From positions 62,001 to 126,000 of the forward strand of contig NZ_AVCJ01000050.1 of assembly GCF_000743535.1 (NCBI RefSeq): a DNA stretch of 64,000 nt. The letters are read 5' to 3'. Numbering within the stretch: the first letter of the stretch is position 1; each line of letters opens with the position of its first letter. Source of the DNA: Arenimonas donghaensis DSM 18148 = HO3-R19. Lineage in GTDB: Bacteria > Pseudomonadota > Gammaproteobacteria > Xanthomonadales > Xanthomonadaceae. This document shows, in pieces, positions 14,162 through 27,211 of this stretch. The translations under genes were made by a program, and so were the position numbers. The notes beneath the pieces are model-generated. The model saw only the letters and a list, made by a program, of their open reading frames with translations, did no database searches and was not told where the DNA came from.

Positions 14162-14692
14162 CTACTGCGGGTCCGACAGCAGGTCGCGAAGTTCGCGGAA
14201 GAGTTCACGGAAGGCGTGGGGCGGTTTGTTCTTCAGCTTTTCCTGGGCCGCGTTGCGGGCCAGCTGGCGCAGGTGCTGGCGATCGGCCGCCGGGTGCTTG
14301 TCGAGCAGTTCGGTCAAGGCCGGATCGCCCTCGGCGACCAGCCGGTCGCGCCAGTATTCGACCTGGTGCAGGGCCTGCGCCTCGCGCCGGTGGTCGGATT
14401 TGTCGTGGTCGAGCGCGGCGCGGATCGCGTCCAGCGCCTCGGGCTCTTCCCGGCGCAGGTGCTTGGCCAGGAACTGCACCTGCCGCTTGTGGGCGATCTG
14501 CGCGGTGATGCGCTGCGCCGCCCGCACGAGGTCGCGCAGGTCCTCGTCCATGGGGATCTGCTGCAGCCGCGCCTCGGGTTGTTCGACCAGGCGCTTGGCC
14601 AGCTCGAGCACCGCCAGCGCCTCCCGGCGCTCTTCGCTTCGGCTCGGGCCGGAATCGCCCGCGTCCTCGTTGAATTCGTCTTCTTCGTGCAT
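14162..14692 (-). CDS. darP: DarP/YjgA ribosome-associated protein (DUF615)
   Basis: 176 aa, highly charged and helical, of the YjgA/DUF615 family, a late 50S assembly factor. The start MHEEDEFNED was chosen because the family begins with an acidic tail; 18 more in-frame codons are possible but not family-like. It is convergent with tldD (20 nt) and divergent from pmbA (35 nt). Its location between the TldD and PmbA genes matches their usual neighbourhood. Confidence 0.93.
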   Translation of the reverse strand: MHEEDEFNEDAGDSGPSRSEERREALAVLELAKRLVEQPEARLQQIPMDEDLRDLVRAAQRITAQIAHKRQVQFLAKHLRREEPEALDAIRAALDHDKSDHRREAQALHQVEYWRDRLVAEGDPALTELLDKHPAADRQHLRQLARNAAQEKLKNKPPHAFRELFRELRDLLSDPQ

Positions 14693-14727
14693 CGTCCACC
14701 ATCCGTCCAAGGCGAAAGGATACGCCC

Positions 14728-16095
14728 ATGAGCCACCCCGCCGCACCGCCCGATGATTCCAGCCAGCGCATGCAGCGCCTTTCCGAGGCCGCGCGGGAAG
14801 TCCTGCGCCTGGCCGCGGCCCGCGGCGCCAGCCAGGCCGACGTCATCCTCAACGACGACACCGGCCTGTCGGTGAACGTGCGCATGGGCGAGGTCGAGAC
14901 CGTCGAACGCAACCGCGACCGGGGCGTCGCGGTGACGGTCTATTTCGGGCAAAAAAAGGGCAATGCCAGCACCGGCGACCTGCAGGCGGGCAGCCTGGCG
15001 GCGACGGTCGAACAGGCCTGCGCCATCGCCCGCCATACCGAACCCGACCCCTGCAACGGCCTGGCCGACGCGGCGCGCATGGCCACCCAGGCCCGTGACT
15101 TCGACTCCTGGCATCCCTGGCCGCTCGACGCCGACGCCGCCATCGCGCTGGCGCTGGAAGCCGAAGCCGCGGGTCGCGCCACCGATGCGCGCATCAGCAA
15201 TTCCGACGGTGCGTCGGTGCATACCGGCGACAGCGTCTCGGTGTACGCCAACAGCCACGGTTTCCTCGGCGCCGAGCGCGGCACCAGCCAATCGATCAGC
15301 GTGTCGATGATCGCCGGTCGCGGCGACGGCATGCAGCGCGACTACTGGTACACCAGCGCGGTGTCGCCCGACGACCTGGAATCGCCGGCCAAGGTCGGCC
15401 GCAAGGCGGCCGAGCGCGCGCTGGCGCGACTGGGCCCCAAGCCCATCCGCACCGGCGAATACCCGGTGCTGTTCGCGCCCGAGGTGGCGCGCAGCCTTAT
15501 CGGCCACCTGCTGCAGGCGGCCTCGGGCGGCGTGCTGTACCGGCGCGCCAGTTTCCTGGTCGACCATGCGGGCAAACGCATCCTGCCCGACTGGTTCCAG
15601 CTCGCCGAACGCCCGCACCTGCCGCGCGGGCTGCGCTCCTCGGACTTCGACCATGAGGGCGTGGCCACCGTGGACTCGGACCTGGTGCGCGACGGCGTTT
15701 TGCTGCGCTACCTGCTTTCGAGCTACTCGGCGCGCCGGTTGGGACTGGAAAGCACCGGCAACGCCGGCGGCGTGCACAACCTGGAAGTGGCCACCAATGC
15801 CGCCGGCCTGCATGAAATGGTCCGCGGCATGGGCACCGGCCTGGTGGTCACCGAGATGATGGGCCAGGGCGCCAACCTGCTCACCGGCGACTATTCGCGC
15901 GGCGCGGCCGGCTTCTGGGTCGAGAAGGGCCACATCGTGCACCCGGTCGACGGGCTCACCATCGCCGGCCACCTGCCGGCCATGTACCAGGCGATCGAGG
16001 CCGTGGGCGCGGACATCGACGTGCGTTCGCACATCGCCATGGGTTCGCTGCTGGTCGGCCGGATGATGGTGGCCGGGGAGGCCGGGGCGGCTTGA
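14728..16095 (+). CDS. pmbA: Metalloprotease subunit PmbA (TldE)
   Basis: 455 aa (E. coli 450), the non-catalytic partner of TldD. It has the shared fold but no HExxxH, with family segments SDFDHEGVATVDSDLVRDGVL and NLLTGDYSRGAAGFWVEKG towards the end. An AAAGGA site precedes the ATG. It is divergent from darP with a very short gap, so promoters must overlap the coding starts. Confidence 0.95.
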   Translation: MSHPAAPPDDSSQRMQRLSEAAREVLRLAAARGASQADVILNDDTGLSVNVRMGEVETVERNRDRGVAVTVYFGQKKGNASTGDLQAGSLAATVEQACAIARHTEPDPCNGLADAARMATQARDFDSWHPWPLDADAAIALALEAEAAGRATDARISNSDGASVHTGDSVSVYANSHGFLGAERGTSQSISVSMIAGRGDGMQRDYWYTSAVSPDDLESPAKVGRKAAERALARLGPKPIRTGEYPVLFAPEVARSLIGHLLQAASGGVLYRRASFLVDHAGKRILPDWFQLAERPHLPRGLRSSDFDHEGVATVDSDLVRDGVLLRYLLSSYSARRLGLESTGNAGGVHNLEVATNAAGLHEMVRGMGTGLVVTEMMGQGANLLTGDYSRGAAGFWVEKGHIVHPVDGLTIAGHLPAMYQAIEAVGADIDVRSHIAMGSLLVGRMMVAGEAGAA

Positions 16096-16170
16096 CAGCC
16101 CCTTCACGAGGCGGGACAGTTAGGAAATCGCGTCGCCTGGGGCGGCGCACCACTGAGAGAGGGGAATCTC

Positions 16171-16524
16171 GTGAACGACGAAGTAGTCCAGACCGCCGCA
16201 CCGCAAGAAGACAAGACCATCGCGCTGATCACCCACCTGTCGGGCATCATCGCCAGCTTCATCGTTCCGCTGATCATCTGGCTGATCAACAAGGACAAGC
16301 CGGAAAAGGCCTGGATCACCGGGCAGGCCAAGGAAGCGCTGAACTTCCAGATCACCATCGTGCTGGCCTGGATCGTCGCGATCGTGCTGTCCTTCGTCGC
16401 GATCGGCTTCCTGCTCTATCCGGTCATCTGGATCGGCAACCTGGTGTTCTGCATCCTCGCTGGCGTCGCCGCCAACAAGGGCGAGAACTACCGCTATCCG
16501 GTGACGATCCGCCTGATCTCCTGA
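16171..16524 (+). CDS. DUF4870 domain membrane protein
   Basis: 117 aa small inner-membrane protein of the DUF4870 (Tic20-like fold) type, with the usual EDKTIALITHLSGIIASFIVPLIIW start, a middle KEALNFQ motif and hydrophobic segments at about residues 28-44, 62-84 and 84-103. GTG start with a GAGAGGGG purine tract about 8 nt upstream. It is a single-gene unit followed by a strong terminator. The role is unknown. Confidence 0.85.
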   Translation: MNDEVVQTAAPQEDKTIALITHLSGIIASFIVPLIIWLINKDKPEKAWITGQAKEALNFQITIVLAWIVAIVLSFVAIGFLLYPVIWIGNLVFCILAGVAANKGENYRYPVTIRLIS

Positions 16525-16548
16525 TCGCGGCCCGACGCGGAATCGAAG

Positions 16549-16573
16549 AAAGCGGCCTCCGGGCCGCTTTTTT
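16549..16573 (+). terminator. Rho-independent terminator after the DUF4870 gene
   Basis: Perfect 7-bp GC stem AGCGGCC/GGCCGCT with tetraloop TCCG, flanked by AA on the 5' side and running straight into six T. It lies about 25 nt after the DUF4870 stop, so the following DUF1800 gene probably has its own promoter. Confidence 0.9.
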
Positions 16574-16667
16574 CTTGCCTGCCCGCGCCGGCTCCGGGGC
16601 AGCCGCGGTCAACGTCGGTGGACCTGGGCCGTTCTTGTCCTTGCAGGCACGCCTCGAGGACTCCGCG

Positions 16668-18086
16668 ATGACGAGCGAAACCGCGTTTTCGGCCCTCAAC
16701 CGGTTTGGCCTGGGCGCGCGCCCGGGCGAGGCGGACGGCCTGGGCGACGCCCGGGACTGGCTGCTGGGCCAACTCAGGCCTGGCATCCCCGGCAGCTTTT
16801 CCGGCCTGCCCGGCAGCCGCCAGTACCTGGCCCGCGAGCAGGCCTACCTGGCGCGGGCGCGGACGGGCCGGAACGCCGGCGACGACGGGCAGGAACCGGC
16901 CGTCGACGCGGTGGCAGGCTTCCGCCAGTCCTTCGGCGCCGACCTGCAGCGCGAATACGGCACGAGGCTGCGGCATGCGCTGGCGACCGACCAGGGTTTC
17001 CTGGAGCGGCTGGTGCGCTTTTGGTCCAATCATTTCGCCGTGTCCGTGGACAAGTTCGCGGCCCTGCTCTATGCCGCCCCGATGGAACGCGAGGCGATTC
17101 GTCCGCACCTGCTGGGGAAATTCGGCGACCTGCTGGTCTCAGCCAGCCAGCACCCGGGCATGCTGCGCTACCTCGACAACGCCCAGTCCATCGGCGAGCG
17201 GTCGCCGATGGCCGAACGGCGGGCGCGCCGCGGCCAGCAGCTGGGCCTGAATGAAAACCTGGCCCGGGAAATACTCGAGCTGCACACCCTGGGTGTCGAC
17301 GGCGGCTACACCCAGGACGACGTACGCGAACTGGCCCGCGCGCTGACCGGCTGGAGCACGCCCGCGCCGCTCGACGAGCGGGTGTCGGCGCGGCGGCTGC
17401 AGCGCGAACCCCTGGGCCCGCACGGCGCGGTCTTCCGTGGCGTTGCCCACGAGCCCGGGGCGCGCGTGGTGCTGGGCAAGCGCTATCGCGAAGCAGGCGC
17501 CGACCAGGCCGAAGCGATCCTGCGCGACCTGGCGCTGCATCCGTCGACGGCCCGGCACCTGGCGGGCAAGCTGGCGCGCCATTTCGTCGCGGACGACCCG
17601 CCGGCCGCCCTGGTGGACGCGCTCGCGGCACGCTATCTCGATAGTGGCGGCGACCTGGGTGCGATGACGCGGGCGCTGGTCGGGCACCCGCTGGCGTGGT
17701 CCGCGTCGGCACGCAAGTTCAAGACCCCGGACGATTTCCTGGTCTCGGCCCTGCGCGCCTTCGCCATCACCGACGTGCCCGATCCGCGCCGGGTCATCGG
17801 CCTGCTCGACCGCATGGGCCAGCCACCGTTCAACCCGCGCTCGCCCGCCGGTTTCGCCGACGACGCAGGCGCCTGGGCCGGGGCCGACGGCCTGTTCAAG
17901 CGCATGCAGGTGGCCGAGGTCCTGGCGGGCATGGTGCCGCCCGGCGCGACCCCCGGTGCGCGTGCGCAGGCAGTGATCGGGCCGCGGCTCGACGCCGAGA
18001 CGCGGCGCGCGATGGCCGGCGCCGAATCGCCCGCGCAAGGCATTGCCGTGCTGCTCGCCAGCCCGGCCTTCCAGTGGAGGACCTGA
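16668..18086 (+). CDS. DUF1800 family protein
   Basis: 472 aa. DUF1800 hallmarks are the N-terminal ALNRFGLGARPGE, then RLVRFWSNHFAVSVDK, ENLARELLELHTLGV-type sequence (here ENLAREILELHTLGVDGGYTQDDV) and a C-terminal GQPPFNPRSPAGF. These proteins are typically encoded next to a DUF1501 gene, as here (1-nt gap). The biochemical role is not established. Start set by GAGGA about 7 nt upstream. No clear signal peptide is seen. Confidence 0.9.
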   Translation: MTSETAFSALNRFGLGARPGEADGLGDARDWLLGQLRPGIPGSFSGLPGSRQYLAREQAYLARARTGRNAGDDGQEPAVDAVAGFRQSFGADLQREYGTRLRHALATDQGFLERLVRFWSNHFAVSVDKFAALLYAAPMEREAIRPHLLGKFGDLLVSASQHPGMLRYLDNAQSIGERSPMAERRARRGQQLGLNENLAREILELHTLGVDGGYTQDDVRELARALTGWSTPAPLDERVSARRLQREPLGPHGAVFRGVAHEPGARVVLGKRYREAGADQAEAILRDLALHPSTARHLAGKLARHFVADDPPAALVDALAARYLDSGGDLGAMTRALVGHPLAWSASARKFKTPDDFLVSALRAFAITDVPDPRRVIGLLDRMGQPPFNPRSPAGFADDAGAWAGADGLFKRMQVAEVLAGMVPPGATPGARAQAVIGPRLDAETRRAMAGAESPAQGIAVLLASPAFQWRT

Positions 18087-18087
18087 C

Positions 18088-19260
18088 ATGAGGATCGATC
18101 GTCGCCGTTTCCTCGGCGCCCTGGCCGCTACGGCCTGCGTGGGTGCCTGCCCCGGGCTCACGTTCGCAGCCGGCCCGGGCCCCGATGCCCGCCGCCTGGT
18201 CGTGCTGCTGCTGCGCGGTGGCCTCGACGGGCTGCACGCCGTCCCGGCCTACGCCGATCCCGCCTGGCAGCGGCTGCGCGGGAAATTCGAACTCGAATTG
18301 CCGGCCGCCACCCGACTGGACGGTCTGTTTGCCTTGCACCCGGCACTGGCCTTCAGTCGCGAACTTTACGGGCGCGGGCAACTGTTGCCGGTGCTCGGCG
18401 TGGCGCCGCCCTACCAGGGCCGGTCGCATTTCGACGCCCAGGACTGCCTGGAGAACGGCGGCCGCAAGCCGGGGGAACACCGCGACGGCTGGCTCAACCG
18501 CTGTGCCGGCGCCCTGGCCGGCAGCGAGGCGCTGGCCATCGCCAGCGTGACGCCGCTGATCTTCCGGGGACCGCAGCCGGTGGCCAACTGGTGGCCCGGG
18601 CTGCCGCGCGAGGTGTCGCCGGCCCTGATGCAGCGCCTGGCCCCCCTGTACGCGCGCGACCCGGTGCTGGCCGGTGCCTACGAAACGGCCATGGCGGCCG
18701 CCGAGGAAGGCATGGATCCGATGGATGTCCGGGCGGGCAGGCAATCGCGCCTGCCGATGCTGATGGCCCACGCGGGCCGCGTCATGGCCGAGCCGCAGGG
18801 GCCGCGGCTGGCCTTCGTCGAAGACACCGGCTGGGACAGCCACGGCAACCAGGCCAACCAGCTGCAGCGCAAGCTGGCCGAACTCGACGCCGCGCTCAAG
18901 GCGTTCCACGATGCCGCCGGCGCGCGCTGGGCGGACACGGCCGTGGTCGTGGTCACCGAATTCGGCCGCACGGCGGCGATCAACGGCACCCGCGGCACCG
19001 ACCACGGCACCGGCAGCCACGCCTTCCTCGCCGGCGGTGCGGTGCAGGGTGGCCGGATCGCCGGCCAGTGGCCGGGCCTGGCGCCCGCCGACCTCAACGA
19101 AGGCCGCGACCTGCGCGCGGGCACCGACCTGCGGGCGCTGTTCAAGGGCGTGCTGGCCTCGCACCTGGGCTTGTCCGAGGCGGTCCTGGCCGAACAGGTG
19201 TTCCCGGGCAGCGCCGGTTTGGCGCCCATGGAAGACCTGCTGCGCGCGCGTCCGGCCTGA
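18088..19260 (+). CDS. DUF1501 family protein with Tat signal
   Basis: 390 aa, sulfatase-like DUF1501 family. The N-terminus MRIDRRRFLGALAATACVG is a twin-arginine (Tat) signal, so export folded to the periplasm is likely. Family motifs LVVLLLRGGLDGLHAVPAY, GWDSHGNQ and VVTEFGRT...DHGTGSHAFL are clear. It lies 1 nt after DUF1800 in an obvious two-gene unit. Convergent with ispA, with a 1-nt gap, so antisense read-through either way is possible. Confidence 0.92.
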   Translation: MRIDRRRFLGALAATACVGACPGLTFAAGPGPDARRLVVLLLRGGLDGLHAVPAYADPAWQRLRGKFELELPAATRLDGLFALHPALAFSRELYGRGQLLPVLGVAPPYQGRSHFDAQDCLENGGRKPGEHRDGWLNRCAGALAGSEALAIASVTPLIFRGPQPVANWWPGLPREVSPALMQRLAPLYARDPVLAGAYETAMAAAEEGMDPMDVRAGRQSRLPMLMAHAGRVMAEPQGPRLAFVEDTGWDSHGNQANQLQRKLAELDAALKAFHDAAGARWADTAVVVVTEFGRTAAINGTRGTDHGTGSHAFLAGGAVQGGRIAGQWPGLAPADLNEGRDLRAGTDLRALFKGVLASHLGLSEAVLAEQVFPGSAGLAPMEDLLRARPA

Positions 19261-19261
19261 A

Positions 19262-20140
19262 TCAGGACCGGCGCTCGACCACCAGCCGGGACAGCGCCGA
19301 CAGCGGGCCGAGGTCGCCGGCGAGTTCTGCGAGCGATGCGTCCATGAGGCCAGCCTGCCGCGCCAGCGCCTCGCGGGCGCCGTCGGGGCCCAACAGGGCC
19401 GGGTAGGTCGACTTGCCCTGCGCCTGGTCCTTGCCGGCGGTCTTGCCCAACTGGTCGCTGCTCGCTTCGATGTCCAGCAGGTCGTCGCGGATCTGGAAGG
19501 CCAGGCCCAGCGCCGCGGCGAATCGGTCGAGGCTGGCCAGGCGGTCCGGGTCGCGGGTGCCGGCCAGGCCCCCCATGCGCACGGCGGCGCGGATCAGGGC
19601 ACCGGTCTTGAGCGCATGCAGGCGTTCGAGCTCGGGCAGGGCGAGCGTGGCACCGGTGCCGTCCATGTCCAGGGCCTGGCCACCGCACATGCCAGCGGCG
19701 CCGCTGGCCTCTGCCAGGGTCGCCAGCCAGTCCACGCGCAGGTCGGCGGGCACGTCGGCCCGTGCCAGTCGTTCGAAGGCCAGGGCCTGCAGCGCGTCGC
19801 CGGCCAGGATGGCCGTGGCTTCGTCGAAGGCGACGTGCACCGTCGGCTGGCCGCGACGCAGGGCGTCGTCGTCCATCGCCGGCAGGTCGTCGTGCACGAG
19901 CGAAAACGCGTGCACCAGCTCGACCGCGGCGGCGGCGGCGTGGAGATCGGCTTCGTTCGCATCCACCGCACAGCCCGCGGCGTACACCAGCAGTGGCCGC
20001 ACGCGCTTGCCGCCCCCGAGCACGGCGTGCCGCATCGCACGGTGCAGGCCATGCGGGGGCTGGTCGGGCGGGGGCAGGCTGGCTTCGAGTTCGACTTCGA
20101 CGCGCTGCAACCAGCGCGCGAGGCGCGGGTCAGCCGGCAT
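19262..20140 (-). CDS. ispA: (2E,6E)-farnesyl diphosphate synthase
   Basis: 292 aa polyprenyl synthetase that condenses IPP with DMAPP and GPP. The first Asp-rich motif is [10 protein letters not shown] (D84, D85, D90) and the second is [17 protein letters not shown] is the IPP-binding region. It overlaps xseB by 11 nt, the common xseB-ispA arrangement. The usual third member dxs is not next; a convergent DUF1501 gene is there instead. Confidence 0.95.
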   Translation of the reverse strand: MPADPRLARWLQRVEVELEASLPPPDQPPHGLHRAMRHAVLGGGKRVRPLLVYAAGCAVDANEADLHAAAAAVELVHAFSLVHDDLPAMDDDALRRGQPTVHVAFDEATAILAGDALQALAFERLARADVPADLRVDWLATLAEASGAAGMCGGQALDMDGTGATLALPELERLHALKTGALIRAAVRMGGLAGTRDPDRLASLDRFAAALGLAFQIRDDLLDIEASSDQLGKTAGKDQAQGKSTYPALLGPDGAREALARQAGLMDASLAELAGDLGPLSALSRLVVERRS

Positions 20141-20387
20141 CGGGCTGGAAGGGCTGGGCGCTGTCGGGTTCGGCGGGATCGGTCAGCAGTCGCACGCGCA
20201 ACTCGGCTTGTTCGAGCGCGCCCTGGCACTGCCGGTAAAGGCTGACACCGCGTTCGTAGGCGGCCAGCGATTCATCGAGCGACATTTCGCCCTTTTCCAT
20301 CTTCTGGACCAGGGTCTCGAGCTCGTCGAGCGAGGATTCGAACTGCGCGACGGGGGACGGCGGCGTTGCGGGGGTCTTGGCGGCCAT
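20130..20387 (-). CDS. xseB: Exodeoxyribonuclease VII small subunit
   Basis: 85 aa. The family pattern [40 protein letters not shown] is complete. It binds XseA to degrade single-stranded DNA; xseA is not in this window. Its end overlaps the ispA start, indicating translational coupling. Confidence 0.95.
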   Translation of the reverse strand: MAAKTPATPPSPVAQFESSLDELETLVQKMEKGEMSLDESLAAYERGVSLYRQCQGALEQAELRVRLLTDPAEPDSAQPFQPDAG

Positions 20388-20429
20388 GGGCGAAGTTTGG
20401 TCGCTCGCGCGGCAAGGGTCAACGGGGTT

Positions 20430-21707
20430 TCAGGCGACGGTCCAGACCAGGCGCGCACCATGGCGCGTGAGCCAGTCGAGCAGGGTCGCCGAGACGGCCA
20501 GGTCGCCGGCGGCCAGCAGGCGGCCGTCGGGGTGGCTGAGCAGGGGCAGGCGCCGGCGCTCCCAGGGCGGGACGCCGAGGTCCTGCAGGACGTGCTTGAG
20601 CGTGGTGTGGTGGTCGCGGCCGGGAAGCTGCAGGCGTTCGCCGCCCCGGCGTGCGTGCACCTGCAGCGGTTGCTCGAAAGTGGTGGCGGGCGATACGGCG
20701 ATGTGGTCACCGGTGGGCAGGGCCAGGGGCGCGCTGCCGTCCCAGCAGGCCTGCCAGTCCGCCGGCAATGGCGTCGCGTCGGTGCCGGCATGCAGCAGGT
20801 CGCGCCAGCGGTGGATGACGGCCCCGGCCCAGGCATGGCGGGCTTCGGCATCGGGTGCGGCCGACAGCAAGTCGCGTTCGATGTTTGCCGGGGCATCGGC
20901 CGGCAAAGGGGGCAGGCCGCGTCCGGCGACCCAGGCCCGCAGCAGCCGGGCGCGCCAGGCGGCAGGTTCGGCCAGCAGGGCCGGCACCGACAGCGTGGCG
21001 GGGTCGAGGCCCTGCACGCGCGCCAGCCGCCGGCGGTCCTCGCCGGCCAGCAGGTCCGCCTGGGTGGCCAGCAGGGTTGCGCTGCGGGCCAGGGAAGTCC
21101 CGGCCTGTGGCCAGCGCTCGAGCAGGCGCGGAAAGACGTGGTGGCGCAGGAAGTTGCGGTCGTGCCGGTCCGAGGCGTTGGACGGGTCGTCCAGCCAGTG
21201 CAGCGCGTGCTCGCGCGCATAGGCCTGCAGCTGGGCGCGGGGCAGGTCAAGCAGTGGCCGCCACAGCCAGCCGGCGCCGAAACGACGGAACGGGCGCATC
21301 GCCGCCAGCCCGTCCCCGGCGCCACGGAGCAGGCGCAGCAGCACGGTTTCGGCCTGGTCGTCGCGGTGGTGGGCGGTCAACAGCAGCTCGCCGGGCGCCA
21401 GCTCCTCGGCAAAGGCGGCATGGCGGGCCTCACGGGCGGCGGCCTCCAGGCCGTCTCCGCGCTCTTCTACGGTCACGCGCCGTACGTGCAGCTCGATGCC
21501 CAGCCGGGCGCAGTTCTCCGCGCAGGCCTCGGCCCAGGCGCCGGAACGGGGGTGCAGGCCGTGGTCCACGTGCAGGGCGCGCAACCCGCGCGCGCGCAGG
21601 TGCGGGGCGGTGGCAAGCCCGTGCAGCAGCACGGTTGAATCCAGCCCGCCGCTGTAGGCCAGCAGCAGCGGGCCGTCGCGGGGTACCGGGGGCAGGGCCA
21701 GGACCAT
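20430..21707 (-). CDS. tilS: tRNA(Ile)-lysidine synthase
   Basis: 425 aa (E. coli 432). Modifies C34 of the AUA-reading tRNA-Ile to lysidine. The PP-loop ATP motif SGGLDS is at residues 19-24, followed by ALHVDHGLHP and HHRDDQAETVLLRLLRG, which are characteristic. The C-terminal TilS substrate-binding domain ends with a LPGRDHHTTLKHVLQDLGVPPWER-type stretch. It lies 31 nt after accA, presumably one transcript with dnaE-accA. Confidence 0.94.
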   Translation of the reverse strand: MVLALPPVPRDGPLLLAYSGGLDSTVLLHGLATAPHLRARGLRALHVDHGLHPRSGAWAEACAENCARLGIELHVRRVTVEERGDGLEAAAREARHAAFAEELAPGELLLTAHHRDDQAETVLLRLLRGAGDGLAAMRPFRRFGAGWLWRPLLDLPRAQLQAYAREHALHWLDDPSNASDRHDRNFLRHHVFPRLLERWPQAGTSLARSATLLATQADLLAGEDRRRLARVQGLDPATLSVPALLAEPAAWRARLLRAWVAGRGLPPLPADAPANIERDLLSAAPDAEARHAWAGAVIHRWRDLLHAGTDATPLPADWQACWDGSAPLALPTGDHIAVSPATTFEQPLQVHARRGGERLQLPGRDHHTTLKHVLQDLGVPPWERRRLPLLSHPDGRLLAAGDLAVSATLLDWLTRHGARLVWTVA

Positions 21708-21738
21708 GGGGGCGGGGCGGGGCGGGTTCGCCCCGGGC

Positions 21739-22698
21739 TCAGGCGGCCTCGTAGGCGCCGTAGCGGCGCAGGCGCTGGTAGCGCTGTTCGAGCAGGTCGG
21801 CGGACTCGAGGCGGTCGAGGGCGGCCAGCTCCATCTGGATCTGGCGCTTGAGCGTCGCGGCCATCGCGGCCGGGTCGCGGTGGGCGCCGCCCAGGGGCTC
21901 GGGCACGATGACGTCGACCAGGCCGTGTTCGTGCAGGCGCACGGCGGTCAGGCCCAGGGCCTCGGCGGCATCGCGGGCCTTGTCGGCCGATTTCCACAGG
22001 ATGGACGCGCAGCCTTCCGGCGAAATCACCGAATAGGTGCCGTATTCGAGCATCAGGGTGCGGTCGCCGACGCCGATGGCCAGGGCGCCGCCGGAGCCGC
22101 CTTCGCCGATGACGGTGCAGATGACCGGAATCCGGAGCTCGGCCATTTCCAGCAGGTTCCGGGCGATGGCTTCGGACTGGCCGCGCTCCTCGGCGCCGAC
22201 GCCGGGGTAGGCGCCGGGCGTGTCGATGAAGGTGAGCAGGGGCAGGCGGAAACGCTCGGCCATCTTCATCAGGCGCAGTGCCTTGCGATAACCCTCGGGC
22301 CGCGGCATGCCGAAGTTGCGGCGGATCTTGGCCTTGGTGTCCCGGCCCTTCTGGTGGCCGATGACCATCACCGCGCGCCCGTCCATGCGCGCCAGGCCGC
22401 CGACGATGGCGGCGTCGTCGGCGTAGGCGCGGTCGCCGGCGAGTTCATGGAACTCTTCGAACATCAGGCCGATGTAGTCGTTGGTGTAGGGCCGCTGCGG
22501 ATGACGGGCCAGCTGGGAAATCTGCCAGGGCGTGAGGGCCTTGAAGATTTCGGCGGTGCGCGCGCGCAGTTTCTCCTGCAGCCCGTTCACTTCGGTCTCG
22601 ATGTTCACCGCCGGGCCGGTGCTGGCCTTGCGCAGTTCCTGGATCTTGGCTTCCAGTTCGGCGATGGGTTGTTCGAAATCGAGGAAGTTCGGGTTCAT
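21739..22698 (-). CDS. accA: Acetyl-CoA carboxylase, carboxyltransferase alpha subunit
   Basis: 319 aa, identical in length to E. coli AccA. Catalyses the carboxyl transfer from biotin to acetyl-CoA as an alpha2beta2 complex with AccD. The N-terminal [19 protein letters not shown] start and the [20 protein letters not shown] and [12 protein letters not shown] segments are family signatures. The 142-nt gap to dnaE upstream holds a TAGAAT -10-like box on this strand with no clear -35, so extra transcription independent of dnaE is possible. Confidence 0.97.
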   Translation of the reverse strand: MNPNFLDFEQPIAELEAKIQELRKASTGPAVNIETEVNGLQEKLRARTAEIFKALTPWQISQLARHPQRPYTNDYIGLMFEEFHELAGDRAYADDAAIVGGLARMDGRAVMVIGHQKGRDTKAKIRRNFGMPRPEGYRKALRLMKMAERFRLPLLTFIDTPGAYPGVGAEERGQSEAIARNLLEMAELRIPVICTVIGEGGSGGALAIGVGDRTLMLEYGTYSVISPEGCASILWKSADKARDAAEALGLTAVRLHEHGLVDVIVPEPLGGAHRDPAAMAATLKRQIQMELAALDRLESADLLEQRYQRLRRYGAYEAA

Positions 22699-22840
22699 TC
22701 GGATACTCGGTTCGGCCCCGCGCAGCCTGCGGGCGGCGTCTGGAGCAAATACTCAGGACCGCGATTCTATCGGGCTTGGCCCCGGCAGGCCACGCCCGCG
22801 GCCCGCGAGCGCCGCGAACGCGGCGTGGGTGGTGCGGGCC

Positions 22841-26356
<3,516 letters not shown>

Positions 26357-26429
26357 GCCGGCAGCCGTGGGCGAGCCGGCAGTTTACCCCGAGGGCGACC
26401 GGGCCCGCCCCCCGGTCATGCCCCGGCCG

Positions 26430-27053
26430 TCACGAAACCCGGAACAGCGGTGGCAGCGGCTGGCTGGCGGCGTAGGGTCGGGCGCGCACGTCGCGACGCT
26501 GCTGCAGCAGCGCCAGTTCGGCCAGGCGGGTGTTCTCCCAGGCCTGGCGGCGTTCGGCGCCACTGCCACGCGGTTGTTCGTCGCGGCGGAAGGCACAGAA
26601 ATCGCCGTAATCCAGGGTCTGGTCGCGGAAGGCCGGCCAGGCCAGCTCCACCAGCAGGGCATCGTCGAGCTGGCCGACCAGCGGCAGGTCGTCCGGGATC
26701 AGGTCGTTGACCTCCTGCAGGTAGCTGATGAGCATGCGCGAGCGCTCGCGCAGTTCGGCGTCGAGCTCCCAGTCGCTGTCGTTGAGCATGCGGCGCAGGT
26801 GTTCGACACGGCGCAGGCGTTCGGCCAGGACCGCCACCGCGCGTTCGCGCGGCTGGTCCTGCAGCCAGCGGGCCAGGGTGACGAGCTGGTCGGCACTGAC
26901 GCGCGGCGCGTTCGGATCCAGCTGCGCCAGCAGCGCGTTGAAACGTGCCACCGCGGAGTCTTCCAGCGCCAGGTCGCCGACATGGCGGCGGCGGGAGTCG
27001 GTGGACTCGGGCGGCAGGCGCAGGGCGAGCGGATCGTGGAAGGTGGACTGCAT
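26430..27053 (-). CDS. DUF1232/YkvA-like domain protein, copy 1
   Basis: 207 aa, soluble and highly charged. Residues 117-140 read DLIPDDLPLVGQLDDALLVE plus LAWP, matching the DLIPDxIPxxGxxDDaxV core of the DUF1232/YkvA family. The first part (ALEDSAVARFNALLAQLDPNAP...VTLARWL) is shared with the neighbouring copy. The start is set by AAGGAGG about 7 nt upstream; a reading 15 codons longer lacks this. Function is not known. It lies between dnaE and its paralogue on the same strand. Confidence 0.8.
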   Translation of the reverse strand: MQSTFHDPLALRLPPESTDSRRRHVGDLALEDSAVARFNALLAQLDPNAPRVSADQLVTLARWLQDQPRERAVAVLAERLRRVEHLRRMLNDSDWELDAELRERSRMLISYLQEVNDLIPDDLPLVGQLDDALLVELAWPAFRDQTLDYGDFCAFRRDEQPRGSGAERRQAWENTRLAELALLQQRRDVRARPYAASQPLPPLFRVS

Positions 27054-27211
27054 GACGGCCTCCTTGGGCATGGGACGCAGGGTGGATTCCCTGCGCACCT
27101 GCCTGTTTCAGATGCCGTGCCAGCTTGCTTGGTTGCAGCGGATTTATCGCCCTCCGTAAGTCGGTGTGACCTTCGGCCCAATTCAGGCAGGCGACAGTTT
27201 CACCGCGTCGA

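Noticed and set aside
22699-22840. Regulatory RNA between dnaE and accA
   Set aside because: Only a -10-like box and a GC-rich inverted segment without a T-tract are visible; nothing beyond chance for this base composition.
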